This document shows, in pieces, positions 16,756 through 26,273 of a stretch of 44,083 nucleotides of DNA. The notes beneath the pieces were generated by a model, which was not told where the DNA came from, ran no database searches, and was given only the letters and a program-made list of their open reading frames with translations. The DNA comes from an uncultured Clostridia bacterium (GTDB lineage: Bacteria > Bacillota > Clostridia > Lachnospirales > CAG-274): assembly GCA_944376805.1 (NCBI GenBank), contig CALWDX010000007.1, positions 1 to 44,083 on the forward strand. The letters run 5' to 3'. The position numbers and the translations under genes are program-made. Numbering within the stretch: position 1 is the stretch's first letter; every line of letters starts with the position of its first letter.

Positions 16756-19167
16756 ATGAATAGATATGATTTTAATAGCCTTGAAAAAAAATGGCGTAAA
16801 ATTTGGGAAGAAAATCCTATAAATCCTACTAATACAAATAAACCTAAATATTATTGTTTAGATATGTTTCCATATCCATCTGGTAATGGTTTACATGTTG
16901 GACATTGGAGAGGATATGTACTTAGTGATGTAATAAGTAGATATAAAGTTTTACAAGGTTATGAAGTGTTACACCCTATGGGTTGGGATGCATTTGGTTT
17001 ACCAGCTGAAAACTATGCAATAAAAACAGGAACACACCCTTCAGTTGCAACAGAACAAAGTATAGCTAATGTTAAAAGACAATTAAAAGAAATAAGTGCA
17101 ATTTATGATTGGGATAAAGAAATAAATACAACAGACCCTAATTATTATAAATGGACTCAATGGATATTTTTAAAAATGTTTGAAAATGGTCTTGCTTATG
17201 AAAAAGAAATGCCTTTAAATTGGTGTCCTAGTTGTAAAGCGGTTTTAGCTAATGAAGAGGCTACAAATGGAGAGTGTGATAGATGTGGCTCACAAGTTAC
17301 TAAGAAAAATTTACGTCAATGGATGCTTAAAATAACAAATTATGCTGAAAGACTTTTAAATGATTTAGACCAACTTGATTGGCCAGAAAAAGTTAAAAAA
17401 ATGCAGTCAGACTGGATAGGAAAAAGTTATGGTGCAGAAATAGACTTTACAGTAGATGGTAAAGAAGAAAAAATAAAAGTATTTACAACAAGACCAGACA
17501 CTTTATATGGTGCTTGTTTTATGGTATTAGCTCCAGAACATAATATTATAAAAGATATTGTAACAGATGAGCAAAAAGAGGTAGTAGAGCAATATATATT
17601 TGAAGCTAGTACAAAATCTTCTGTTGATAGAATGACAGAAAGAGAAAAAACAGGTGTATTTACAGGTGCTTATGGTATAAATCCATTAAATAATAAAAAG
17701 TTACCTATTTGGATTTCAGATTATGTACTTGCAGATTATGGTACAGGTGCTATTATGTGTGTACCAGCACATGATGAAAGAGACTTTGCCTTTGCTAAAA
17801 AATTTGATTTACCAATAGTACAAGTTATTAAAAAAGCAGATGAAGATTTAAAAGAAACTATGGAAGAAGCTTTTACAGAAGAAGGTGTTATGGTTAATTC
17901 TGATAAATTTGATGGTGTAAAATCTTCAGAGGCTAAAGAACTTATAGCATCATTTTTAGAAGAAAAAGGAATTGGTAAAAAGACAATAAATTATAAACTT
18001 AGAGACTGGGTATTTTCAAGACAACGTTACTGGGGTGAGCCTATACCTTTAGTACATTGTGATAAATGTGGTATAGTAGGAGTTAAAGAAGAAGATTTAC
18101 CAGTAGAATTACCTAATGTTTCATCATATCAACCAACTAGCACAGGAGAATCACCACTTGCAGCAATAGAAGATTGGGTAAATACAACTTGTCCTAAATG
18201 TGGTGGTAGTGCTAAAAGAGAAACTAATACAATGCCTCAATGGGCTGGTTCTTCTTGGTATTTTCTTAGATATTGTGATGTGAACAATGATAAAGAACTT
18301 GCAAGTAAAGAAGCACTTAAAAAATGGTTACCAGTTGATATGTATGTAGGTGGTATTGAACACGCTGTACTTCACCTTTTATATGCTAGATTTTACACTA
18401 AATTTTTAAAAGATATTGGTGTAGTAGATTTTGATGAACCATTTTTACACCTTTTTAATCAAGGTATGATTACTAAAGATGGTGCTAAAATGAGTAAATC
18501 AAAAGGAAATGTTGTTTCTCCAGATGAACTTGTAGAAAAATATGGTTGTGATTCTTTAAGATTATATGAGCTTTTTGTAGGGCCTCCAGAAATAGATTCA
18601 GAGTGGGACGATAGTGGTATAGATGGTACATTTAGATACTTAAATAAAGTATGGAAATTTGTAGATGATTATAAAGATAAAATAGTAACACCTAGTGATG
18701 AAATGGTAAAACTTCGTCATAAAATGGTATATGAAATAACTAGCCGTTTAGAAGCTTTAACTATGAATACAGTTGTTTCTGGTTTTATGGAATTTACAAA
18801 TAAAATAGTAGCAGAGGCTAAAAATATTGGTGGTGTAGATAAAGATACACTAGAAACTATGATTATACTTTTAGCACCATTTACACCTCATATTTGTGAA
18901 GAATTATGGCAAATGTTAGGACATACAGAAAGTGTATTTAAAAATAGCTGGTGTACTTATGATGAAGAAAAAATGAAAGATAGTACAATAGAAATAGCTT
19001 TACAAATTAATGGTAAAGTTAAAGGAAATCTTAAAATAGAAGCAGATGCTAATAAAGATGATGTTTTAGCTAAAGCTAAAAGTGAATTAGCAGATAAATT
19101 AGATGGATTAACTATTGTTAAAGAAATTTATGTTCCTGGTAGAATAGTTAATATAGTAGCAAAATAA
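16756..19167 (+). CDS. leuS: Leucyl-tRNA synthetase
   Basis: This class Ia synthetase charges tRNA-Leu. It is full length at 803 residues. Signatures are the HIGH-type HVGH at 47-50 within PYPSGNGLHVGH, a four-Cys zinc knuckle (C157, C160, C174, C177), the CP1 editing region with TTRPDTLYG, a second CxxC pair set in the 440-500 region, WAGSSWYFLRY, and KMSKS at 578-582. The anticodon-binding and C-terminal domains are present. The ribosome site GGAGGT precedes the ATG, and the T-box leader upstream supports the identity. Confidence 0.98.
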   Translation: MNRYDFNSLEKKWRKIWEENPINPTNTNKPKYYCLDMFPYPSGNGLHVGHWRGYVLSDVISRYKVLQGYEVLHPMGWDAFGLPAENYAIKTGTHPSVATEQSIANVKRQLKEISAIYDWDKEINTTDPNYYKWTQWIFLKMFENGLAYEKEMPLNWCPSCKAVLANEEATNGECDRCGSQVTKKNLRQWMLKITNYAERLLNDLDQLDWPEKVKKMQSDWIGKSYGAEIDFTVDGKEEKIKVFTTRPDTLYGACFMVLAPEHNIIKDIVTDEQKEVVEQYIFEASTKSSVDRMTEREKTGVFTGAYGINPLNNKKLPIWISDYVLADYGTGAIMCVPAHDERDFAFAKKFDLPIVQVIKKADEDLKETMEEAFTEEGVMVNSDKFDGVKSSEAKELIASFLEEKGIGKKTINYKLRDWVFSRQRYWGEPIPLVHCDKCGIVGVKEEDLPVELPNVSSYQPTSTGESPLAAIEDWVNTTCPKCGGSAKRETNTMPQWAGSSWYFLRYCDVNNDKELASKEALKKWLPVDMYVGGIEHAVLHLLYARFYTKFLKDIGVVDFDEPFLHLFNQGMITKDGAKMSKSKGNVVSPDELVEKYGCDSLRLYELFVGPPEIDSEWDDSGIDGTFRYLNKVWKFVDDYKDKIVTPSDEMVKLRHKMVYEITSRLEALTMNTVVSGFMEFTNKIVAEAKNIGGVDKDTLETMIILLAPFTPHICEELWQMLGHTESVFKNSWCTYDEEKMKDSTIEIALQINGKVKGNLKIEADANKDDVLAKAKSELADKLDGLTIVKEIYVPGRIVNIVAK

Positions 19168-19182
19168 AAGTAATAATGTTAA

Positions 19183-19212
19183 GGGTATAGAAAAAAGTCT
19201 ATACCCTTTTTT
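19183..19212 (+). terminator. Terminator of leuS
   Basis: GGGTATAGA and TCTATACCC form the stem with a six-base loop, followed by six T residues. Confidence 0.92.
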
Positions 19213-19228
19213 GAAAGGAGTATTTATT

Positions 19229-19681
19229 ATGAGGAAAAAGTTTATTATTTTTAACTTAATATTGGTTATTTTACAAGTTCCTTATTTTTATTTGTATTTT
19301 AAAGCTTATATTTTTTATAAAGAATATATAACTGACTTTTATGAAAAATATTCAAATAATTTTGATATTTCTAATTTTAATATATTCCAATTCTTTATGA
19401 ATTTAAGTTATATGAATATGTATGGCGAGAAACTTATAAAACTTTATATTTTTATAAGTCTTTTAGCACTTATTTCAGTAATAATATGTATTTTACAATT
19501 TAAAAAGTGTATTTATTGCTTTAAAAATAACCCAACTAATAGTGATAAAATAAAATTAATTTTGTTGATAGTATTATTATATATACCTTGTTTTATTGTT
19601 AATATTAGATTTTTATTTATAGTAATTAAAACTTTGTTTTTTGCAATTCAATTAATATTGAAAGTTACAAATAATTATTGA
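19229..19681 (+). CDS. Unknown polytopic membrane protein
   Basis: The ATG at 19229 (with AAAGGAG at 19214-19220; the upstream TTG at 19211 overlaps the leuS terminator and is rejected) gives 150 residues. Three hydrophobic helices are clear (near 5-25, 75-95 and 115-145), with an Asn/Tyr/Phe-rich loop between the first and second. No motif was recognised. It lies just upstream of a second membrane or secreted unknown gene in the same direction, and the two could form a small operon. Confidence 0.65.
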   Translation: MRKKFIIFNLILVILQVPYFYLYFKAYIFYKEYITDFYEKYSNNFDISNFNIFQFFMNLSYMNMYGEKLIKLYIFISLLALISVIICILQFKKCIYCFKNNPTNSDKIKLILLIVLLYIPCFIVNIRFLFIVIKTLFFAIQLILKVTNNY

Positions 19682-19727
19682 ATTTAAAAATTTATTGTAT
19701 TATAATAAAAAATAAAGGGGTAATTTT

Positions 19728-20398
19728 ATGAAAAGATTACTTAATATTTTAATTTTTATATTTATTTTTATTATTTTAAATTTAGTCCCTATAAATGCAG
19801 AACAAATAGATAATTTATTTTTAGATGATATAACAAAACAATATATTAATGAAAAAATAACTGATGATTTAACTTTTATAAATTCAAAATATAATTTTGA
19901 TTTTATACAAGTTAATAAAAATGGTATAGGTAATCCTATTAATGAAATAAAAGCAAATGTATATAGTTTTAAGTATGTTGAAAATAATGAAAACAAGAGT
20001 TATAGTTTTATAACAATAGAATTTCCTAAAATATAAAATTATATAAACAAGATACAATTAAAGTAATTACAAATTTAGCTTATATAAGCCCTGTAGAATG
20101 TTTAGTTTTAGGAAAAGATAAAGAAAATCAATTATGGCAAGAAGTAGATAAATTTGAACTTAGAGCATCTTTTGATAATATGGAAAGTTATTCAGGACAA
20201 TTAAAAAATAAAAATAAATATACTAAGTTGATTATAAGTTTCCCCTATGTTAAATTTAAAAATTTAAAAGATTTTATACCAGAATATAAAATAACTTATA
20301 CAAATTACCCTATATATAATTATATTAAATTTTTATATACTATTATAATAATTTTAGTATTTATTAGTGCATATTTGTTATTTAAATTAAAAAAGTAA
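19728..20398 (+). pseudogene. Secreted, C-terminally anchored unknown protein, frameshifted
   Basis: The first part (19728-20036, 102 codons) has a signal peptide (MKRLLNILIFIFIFIILNLV, cleaved near NAE) and a soluble domain that stops abruptly at FPKI. The second part is open in the -1 frame from about 20030 to 20398: KLYKQDTIKVITNLAYISP and onward to a C-terminal transmembrane helix (IIIILVFISAYLLF) and a KLKK tail. Joined, they give one coherent type I membrane protein of about 222 residues. A one-base loss (or two-base gain) near 20031-20036 explains the break. No classic slippery heptamer with a downstream structure was seen, so a mutation or a sequencing error is likelier than programmed shifting. 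The family is unknown. Confidence 0.7.
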
Positions 20399-20413
20399 AT
20401 TTATATTTTTAAA

Positions 20414-20443
20414 AAGAGTGTAGATAAAGTCTACACTCCTTTT
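20414..20443. terminator. Terminator between convergent genes
   Basis: GAGTGTAGA (20416-20424) and TCTACACTC (20430-20438) form the stem. A flanking A run on one side and CTTTT on the other suit both the membrane protein gene and the convergent DUF1266 gene. Confidence 0.85.
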
Positions 20444-20465
20444 AGTTTATTTTAGATATAAGAAA

Positions 20466-21182
20466 TTACCAAGTTTTATGTAAAGGTAAATACCATTGTA
20501 AGTTATAGGGACTATCTTTTTTATTTTTTAAACTGTTATAAACTTTTAGACGTTGTTGAGCTTGTGATGATGGATTAGAAAGTAATTCATTGCTCCAAAA
20601 TTGGTAACCATCTAAATAATTAAAAATCATTTGTTCCCAACTGTTAAATCTATTTTGTAATGTTTTACAAATTTCTAACCCCATATCTAAAGCCTCTTCA
20701 TATGTAACATAACCACAAACATAACCAGCATGAGCAAGATAAACTGCACGAGATAAATCCCACCCTATAATAGGGGTATTTTTATAATTTATATTTTTAT
20801 TATAAACATCATATAACATAGTTAAAAAAGGGTGAGCTTCTTGTTTAAAATTTTTAAATTCATTTAAAACAAATTCTTCTTTTGTTCTATAATATGGTAT
20901 ATTAACTTCATTTATATTTTCTAGAAAAAAATTATTATGTAATCCATTTTTTAATTTTTCAATCATATTAAGTAAATCTTGTCTATTATTAATACTCCAC
21001 CATTCAATTAATAATTTTTGAGTTACTTTTGTATTTATAGTTGTTTTTTTACAACCTCCAACAATTTTAATATTATAATTATTACAAGTTGTTAAAATAG
21101 CATAAGTAATATTTTGCCAATATATAACATCATCTATTTGTATATTTTTATTAAATTTAAAAAAATTGCTAAATATAGACAT
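20466..21182 (-). CDS. DUF1266-domain protein
   Basis: The ATG at 21182 (AGGAGGAAT ribosome site just upstream) gives 238 residues. A longer reading from 21260 would overlap the regulator gene and is rejected. The C-terminal half fits DUF1266: IIGWDLSRAVYLAHAGYVCGY..EEAL, followed by LQNRFNSWEQMIFNYLDGYQFW and the short tail. DUF1266 proteins are uncharacterised and cytoplasmic. The gene begins 11 bases after the LacI-type regulator stop, so the two are almost surely one transcript, which ties it by context to the alpha-glucan locus. Confidence 0.8.
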   Translation of the reverse strand: MSIFSNFFKFNKNIQIDDVIYWQNITYAILTTCNNYNIKIVGGCKKTTINTKVTQKLLIEWWSINNRQDLLNMIEKLKNGLHNNFFLENINEVNIPYYRTKEEFVLNEFKNFKQEAHPFLTMLYDVYNKNINYKNTPIIGWDLSRAVYLAHAGYVCGYVTYEEALDMGLEICKTLQNRFNSWEQMIFNYLDGYQFWSNELLSNPSSQAQQRLKVYNSLKNKKDSPYNLQWYLPLHKTW

Positions 21183-21193
21183 AATTCCTCCTA

Positions 21194-22189
21194 TTAATTT
21201 AAATTTTTTACAGATTTTCTTTTCATTAGTTTTGGTCTTAAAGTAGTTTTGTTTATACAAACATTACGCATAATACCTTCTAAAGATATATAAGCACATT
21301 TTCCTATTTCTAGTCTATTTTGTCTTATAGTTGTTATAGTAGGGTTAGATTTTTTACATATATCTATATCATCAAAACCAAGTATACTAATATCTTCAGG
21401 AACGTTTATACCCATTTCTTGGCATACTTTTATAGCACCATAGGCCATTGAATCACTTCCACAAAGTATAGCAGTTGGTTTATTTTTAACTATTTTAGGT
21501 ATATGGTATTTTGCAGAATCTATTCCATAATATCCAAAGCTAATAATGCTTTCATCAACTTCTAAATTATTATTTTTCATAGCTTTTAAAAATGCCTCAT
21601 ATCTTTCAGATGCTACCATAGAATCTAAATAAGCACTAAAAAATCCTATCTTAGTATGTCCTAAAGATACTAAATAATCTATTAAAATATCAAAAGCTTC
21701 AAAGTTATCTGTACCAACATAACTAACATTAAAATTTTTTGATACATAGTTATCTAATAAAACAGTAGGTGTTGAAGTTTTTGATAAATTTTGTAGCCAA
21801 AAATCATCTAATGCAAATCCTACAAAAAAAGCACCTCTATAACCTTTATATAACATATATTTGTCATAGTTATTTTGTTTTTGAAAACTATGACTAACTT
21901 CTTCAATATATACTTTCCAGTTGTCTCTAATAGCATGTTTTTTAAAGCCAAGTACAATATCATAACCAAAGTCATTTTTAGATTTATAATCCATATTTGT
22001 TATAAAAATACAAAGTTTTTTATTTTCTTCATTTAGCATTTTTTTAGGTTTATAACCCATTTCTATTGCTGTATCTAAAATAGTTTGTGTAAGTTCATAG
22101 CTAATATCAGATGCACCATTTAATCCTTTAGAAACTGTACCAACAGATATATTAAGTTTTTGTGCAATATCTTTTATTTTTACAGACAT
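21194..22189 (-). CDS. LacI-family regulator of the alpha-glucan locus
   Basis: The protein has 331 residues. The N-terminal HTH (IKDIAQKLNISVGTVSKGLNG, residues 4-24) and hinge region are classic LacI. Residues from about 60 onward form a periplasmic-binding-like sensor domain (SAYLDSMVASERYEAF, ILCGSDSMAYGAIKVCQEMGI, ISILGFDDIDICKKSNPTITTIRQ). It is divergent from glycogen phosphorylase and has a good ribosome site (AAGGAGGTGA). Its likely operators are the CGAAAATTTACG elements overlapping the starts of three promoters in the locus. The inducer is probably a maltodextrin, by context only. Confidence 0.93.
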   Translation of the reverse strand: MSVKIKDIAQKLNISVGTVSKGLNGASDISYELTQTILDTAIEMGYKPKKMLNEENKKLCIFITNMDYKSKNDFGYDIVLGFKKHAIRDNWKVYIEEVSHSFQKQNNYDKYMLYKGYRGAFFVGFALDDFWLQNLSKTSTPTVLLDNYVSKNFNVSYVGTDNFEAFDILIDYLVSLGHTKIGFFSAYLDSMVASERYEAFLKAMKNNNLEVDESIISFGYYGIDSAKYHIPKIVKNKPTAILCGSDSMAYGAIKVCQEMGINVPEDISILGFDDIDICKKSNPTITTIRQNRLEIGKCAYISLEGIMRNVCINKTTLRPKLMKRKSVKNLN

Positions 22190-22236
22190 AAATTCACCTC
22201 CTTAAAAAGTAGAAATAAATTATTAGTAATATTACA

Positions 22237-22265
22237 ATATTACACTATAAATTATTTTTCGTCAA
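22237..22265 (-). promoter_or_regulatory. Sigma-A promoter of the LacI-type regulator
   Basis: On the minus strand, TTGACG (22265-22260), a 17-base spacer and TAATAT (22242-22237). The -35 runs into GACGAAAAAT, which resembles half of the candidate operator and may allow autoregulation. That last point is weak. Confidence 0.65.
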
Positions 22266-22349
22266 TTTAAAATATATTTAAACTATTTATTATAAATTTA
22301 ATATTAATATAAAAATTATATAAAATTATAGTTATAAATATATAAAAAA

Positions 22350-22436
22350 ATGCCAAAAATAATATAATTATATAAAAACATATAGACAAAATATAATAAT
22401 AATAGTATAATTTAGTAAAGCGAAAATTTACGAAAA
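22350..22436 (+). promoter_or_regulatory. Promoter and candidate operator of glycogen phosphorylase
   Basis: The module has a conserved upstream block ATGCCAAAA (22350-22358), TAGACA -35 (22383-22388), a 17-base spacer, TATAAT -10 (22406-22411) and CGAAAATTTACGAAAA (22421-22436) lying on the expected transcription start. The last element has a near-palindromic core CGNAAATTTNCG, suited to a LacI-family dimer. The same set recurs before both solute-binding protein genes. Confidence 0.8.
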
Positions 22437-22453
22437 AAAGGAGCATTAAAAAT

Positions 22454-24718
22454 ATGATTAAAGAAAAGTTAGAAAGTATTATATTAAAAAGATATAATAA
22501 AAAAATATCTGAATGTTCAAATCAAGAAATATATTATGCAATTTTAGAATTAGTGAAAAATGAAACAAAAGAAAAACCTGTTATAAAAAATAAGAAAAAA
22601 GTTTACTATGTTTCAGCAGAATTTTTAATTGGTAAATTATTATCTAATAATTTAATTAACTTAGGTATTTATGAAGATATTAAAAATATTTTAAATGAAA
22701 ATGGTAAAAGTCTTTGTGAAATTGAAGAAGTTGAACCAGAACCATCTCTTGGTAACGGTGGACTTGGTCGTCTTGCTGCCTGTTTCTTAGATTCTATTGC
22801 TAGCATAGGGCTTAGTGGTGATGGTATTGGTTTAAACTATCATTTTGGTTTATTTAAGCAAAAATTTGAAAATAACTTACAAAAAGAATATAAAAATGAT
22901 TGGATAGAAGAAGAAAGTTGGCTTCACAGAACTAATACAACTTTTGATATAAATTTTGGTAATAGAAAAGTTAAATCTAGAATGTATGATATAGATGTTA
23001 TAGGTTATAACGAGGGTATAAACAAATTACATTTATTTGATATTGAATCAATAGATGAAAGTATAGTTAAAGATGGTATAAACTTTGATAAAGAAGATAT
23101 AGAAAAAAATCTTACTCTTTTCTTATATCCAGATGATAGTGATGAAGCAGGACATTTATTAAGAATTTTCCAACAATATTTTATGGTAAGCAGTGGAGCT
23201 CAATATATTTTACAACAAGAAAAGAAAAAACATCATAAATTAAATAAATTATATAAAAATGTTACAATACAAATAAATGACACACACCCTACATTAATTA
23301 TACCAGAGCTTATATATTTATTAATACAAGAAGGTATAAGATTAAAAGAGGCAATAGAAATTGTATCAAAAACTTGTGCTTATACAAATCATACAATTTT
23401 AGCAGAAGCTTTAGAAAAATGGCCAGTAAAATATTTATATAAAGTTGTACCACATCTAATGCCTATTATTGAAGCTTTAAATATGATTGTATGCGAAAAA
23501 TACAATGACCCTAAAGTTGCAATTATAGATGAACAAGAAAGGGTTCATATGGCTCATATAGATATACATTTTGGATATAGTGTAAATGGTGTTGCAAAAC
23601 TTCATACGGATATATTAAAAAATTCTGAACTTAATCATTTTTATAAAATTTATCCAGAAAAATTTAATAATAAAACTAATGGTATAACTTTTAGAAGATG
23701 GTTATTACATTGTAATAATGAATTATCTAATTATATTACATCTTTAATAGGTGATGAATATAAAAAAGATGCTAAAAAATTAGAAGAATTAGCAAAATTT
23801 ATTGAAGATAAAGAAGTTATAAACAAAATAGGTGAAATAAAATCACTTAAGAAAAAACAATTAAAAGATTATATTAAAGCTACTCAAAATATTGAAATAG
23901 ATGAAAATTCTATATTTGATATTCAAATTAAAAGGTTACACGAATATAAAAGACAACAAATGAATGCTTTATATATTGTATATAAATATTTAGAAATTAA
24001 AAAAGGTAATATACCTACAAGACCTATAACTTTTATTTTTGGTGCAAAAGCAGCTCCAGCTTATGTTATAGCTAAAGATATAATACATTTTATTTTATGT
24101 ATGCAAGAAATTGTTGAAAAAGATGAAGAAGTTTCTAAACATATGAAAATTGTATTTATAGAAAACTATAATGTATCTAAAGCCGAAAAATTAATACCAG
24201 CTTGTGATATATCAGAACAAATTTCACTTGCTAGTAAAGAAGCTAGTGGTACTGGTAATATGAAATTTATGTTAAATGGTGCTATTACTCTTGGTACTTT
24301 AGATGGTGCTAATGTAGAAATATCTGAACTTGTTGGAGAAGAAAATATTTACTTATTTGGTGAAAAATCAGAACAAGTTATTGAGCACTATGAAAAAATG
24401 GACTATATTTCTAAAAATTACTATAATGAAAGTCCAATAATTAAAGAAATAGTAGACTTTATTGTAAATGAAAAAGTTTTAGCAGTAGGACAAAGAGAAA
24501 ATTTAGAAAGACTTTATAATGAATTATTAAATAAAGATTGGTTTATGACTTTATTAGATATTGAAGATTATATCAAAGTAAAAGATAAAGCATTACAAGA
24601 TTATGAAGATAGAGAAAAATGGTTAAAAAGTGCTTTAATAAATATATCTAAAGCAGGATTTTTCTCATCAGATAGAACAATAGCTGAATATAATGAAGAT
24701 ATTTGGAAATTAAAATAA
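22454..24718 (+). CDS. glgP: Glycogen/maltodextrin phosphorylase (GT35)
   Basis: This PLP enzyme releases glucose-1-phosphate from the non-reducing ends of alpha-1,4-glucans. Its 754 residues are slightly shorter than animal and E. coli enzymes but usual for clostridial ones. Signatures are [18 protein letters not shown] near 95-112, QINDTHPT, the substrate loop [18 protein letters not shown], and the PLP-binding [14 protein letters not shown] with K604. It is the first gene of the locus on the plus strand, preceded by the putative operator, and malQ follows 24 bases later. MalP versus GlgP cannot be separated by sequence alone, though the context favours maltodextrin. Confidence 0.95.
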   Translation: MIKEKLESIILKRYNKKISECSNQEIYYAILELVKNETKEKPVIKNKKKVYYVSAEFLIGKLLSNNLINLGIYEDIKNILNENGKSLCEIEEVEPEPSLGNGGLGRLAACFLDSIASIGLSGDGIGLNYHFGLFKQKFENNLQKEYKNDWIEEESWLHRTNTTFDINFGNRKVKSRMYDIDVIGYNEGINKLHLFDIESIDESIVKDGINFDKEDIEKNLTLFLYPDDSDEAGHLLRIFQQYFMVSSGAQYILQQEKKKHHKLNKLYKNVTIQINDTHPTLIIPELIYLLIQEGIRLKEAIEIVSKTCAYTNHTILAEALEKWPVKYLYKVVPHLMPIIEALNMIVCEKYNDPKVAIIDEQERVHMAHIDIHFGYSVNGVAKLHTDILKNSELNHFYKIYPEKFNNKTNGITFRRWLLHCNNELSNYITSLIGDEYKKDAKKLEELAKFIEDKEVINKIGEIKSLKKKQLKDYIKATQNIEIDENSIFDIQIKRLHEYKRQQMNALYIVYKYLEIKKGNIPTRPITFIFGAKAAPAYVIAKDIIHFILCMQEIVEKDEEVSKHMKIVFIENYNVSKAEKLIPACDISEQISLASKEASGTGNMKFMLNGAITLGTLDGANVEISELVGEENIYLFGEKSEQVIEHYEKMDYISKNYYNESPIIKEIVDFIVNEKVLAVGQRENLERLYNELLNKDWFMTLLDIEDYIKVKDKALQDYEDREKWLKSALINISKAGFFSSDRTIAEYNEDIWKLK

Positions 24719-24742
24719 TTTTTAAAAATTAGGAGGGAAATT

Positions 24743-26203
24743 ATGGACAGAAAAGCAGGAGTTTTAATGCCTATATTTTCTTTACCAAGCAATCACTATA
24801 TAGGTGATTTTGGTAAAAAGGCTTATGAATTTGTAGATATAATAAAAAATGCTAAATTTAAAGTTTGGCAAATATTACCGCTTAATCCAGTAGGTTATGG
24901 AAATTCACCTTATCAACCATATTCATCTTATGCTGGAGAAGAAATATATATTTCTATTGACAAATTACAAGATTTAGGACTTGTAAAAGAAGTAGAAGAA
25001 ATAGTATATAATAAAGAAAAAGTAGACTATGAAAAAGCAAGAGAATTTAAATATAAATATTTTAAAGAAGCATATTCTATAATGGTTGAAAAAGGAATTT
25101 TAAAAGATGAATTTTTAAAATTTAAAGAAGATAATAATTGGGTACAGACTTACGCAACATTTATAACTTTAAAAAAGAAAAATGATTTAAAATGTTGGAT
25201 AGATTGGGAAACAGAAGATAAAAATTGGATAAATACAAAAAAAGATTTACCACAGTTAAAAGATAATATTGAATATGAAATGTTTATACAATTTTTATTT
25301 TACAAACAATGGTTTGAATTAAAAGAATATGCTAATAAAAATAATATAGAAATTTTAGGGGACATTCCTATTTATGTAGGTATAGATTCGGTTGATGTTT
25401 GGGAAAATAAAGAAAACTTTTTGTTAGATGAAGAAGGAAGACCTACATTTATAGCAGGTGTTCCACCAGATTATTTTAGTGTAACAGGGCAAAGATGGGG
25501 CAATCCTATATATGATTGGGACTATTTAGAAAAAAATAATTTTAAATTTTGGATAGATAGATTAAGCTGGAGTAAAAAAATATATGATATTATAAGAATT
25601 GACCATTTTAGAGCATTTGACACTTATTGGAAAATACCAGCAAGTTGTGAAACTGCTATTGATGGTGATTGGATAGAAGCACCAGGATATGCTTTATTTG
25701 ATACAATATATAGAGAATTACCAGATATTAAAATAGTTGCTGAAGATTTAGGAGAATTAAGACCAGAAGTATTAGAGCTTAGAGACCATTATAAATTAAG
25801 TGGTATGAAAATATTACAATTTGAGATTGACCCTAATGAAAAAAATAATGATTTTGCAGAAACTGAAAGAACTATTTTATATACAGGTACACACGACAAT
25901 CAAACATTAAAAGGTGCTTATGAAAGATTTACTAAAAAACAACAAGCTAAAATTAGAAAAATGTTTAGAGGGTATAAAGCAGATAATATATTAGATAAAA
26001 TGATTTATAGATGTTTTGATAGTGTTTCAAATCTTGTAGTTATACCTACTCAAGATATTTTAAATATTAATGACAGAGCAAGGCTTAATACACCATCTAC
26101 AATAGGTAGTCCTAATTGGGAATGGAGACTAAACACTTATTATAATTTAAATAAAAAAATACAAAAATATAATGACTGGATATTAAAAACTAATAGATAT
26201 TAG
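24743..26203 (+). CDS. malQ: 4-alpha-glucanotransferase (amylomaltase, GH77)
   Basis: The enzyme transfers maltodextrinyl units between chains, making longer acceptors for the phosphorylase and releasing glucose. Its 486 residues show the GH77 signatures: N-terminal GVLMPIFSLPS, NPVGYGNSPYQPYS, the nucleophile region IIRIDHFRAFDTYW, acid/base region VAEDLGEL, and TGTHDNQT. The ribosome site AGGAGG precedes the ATG. It lies directly after glgP and is closed by a strong terminator. Confidence 0.96.
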   Translation: MDRKAGVLMPIFSLPSNHYIGDFGKKAYEFVDIIKNAKFKVWQILPLNPVGYGNSPYQPYSSYAGEEIYISIDKLQDLGLVKEVEEIVYNKEKVDYEKAREFKYKYFKEAYSIMVEKGILKDEFLKFKEDNNWVQTYATFITLKKKNDLKCWIDWETEDKNWINTKKDLPQLKDNIEYEMFIQFLFYKQWFELKEYANKNNIEILGDIPIYVGIDSVDVWENKENFLLDEEGRPTFIAGVPPDYFSVTGQRWGNPIYDWDYLEKNNFKFWIDRLSWSKKIYDIIRIDHFRAFDTYWKIPASCETAIDGDWIEAPGYALFDTIYRELPDIKIVAEDLGELRPEVLELRDHYKLSGMKILQFEIDPNEKNNDFAETERTILYTGTHDNQTLKGAYERFTKKQQAKIRKMFRGYKADNILDKMIYRCFDSVSNLVVIPTQDILNINDRARLNTPSTIGSPNWEWRLNTYYNLNKKIQKYNDWILKTNRY

Positions 26204-26213
26204 TTATATTTAT

Positions 26214-26244
26214 AAAAGAGAGAAAAATAAAATTTCTCTCTTTT
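26214..26244 (+). terminator. Terminator after malQ
   Basis: AAAAGAGAGAAA and TTTCTCTCTTTT form a 12-bp stem around a seven-base loop. The pullulanase gene starts 30 bases later with no visible operator of its own, so it may depend on readthrough. Confidence 0.88.
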
Positions 26245-26273
26245 AACTATGAAATTTTAAAGGAGTAAATTTT

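Noticed and set aside
20018..20045. Programmed -1 frameshift in the secreted unknown gene
   Set aside because: No X-XXY-YYZ slippery site followed by a stem-loop or pseudoknot is visible.
22190..22453. CcpA (cre) box in the divergent promoter region
   Set aside because: No sequence close to the cre consensus with its central CG and flanking TG/CA was found. The CG-containing element fits the LacI-type operator better.
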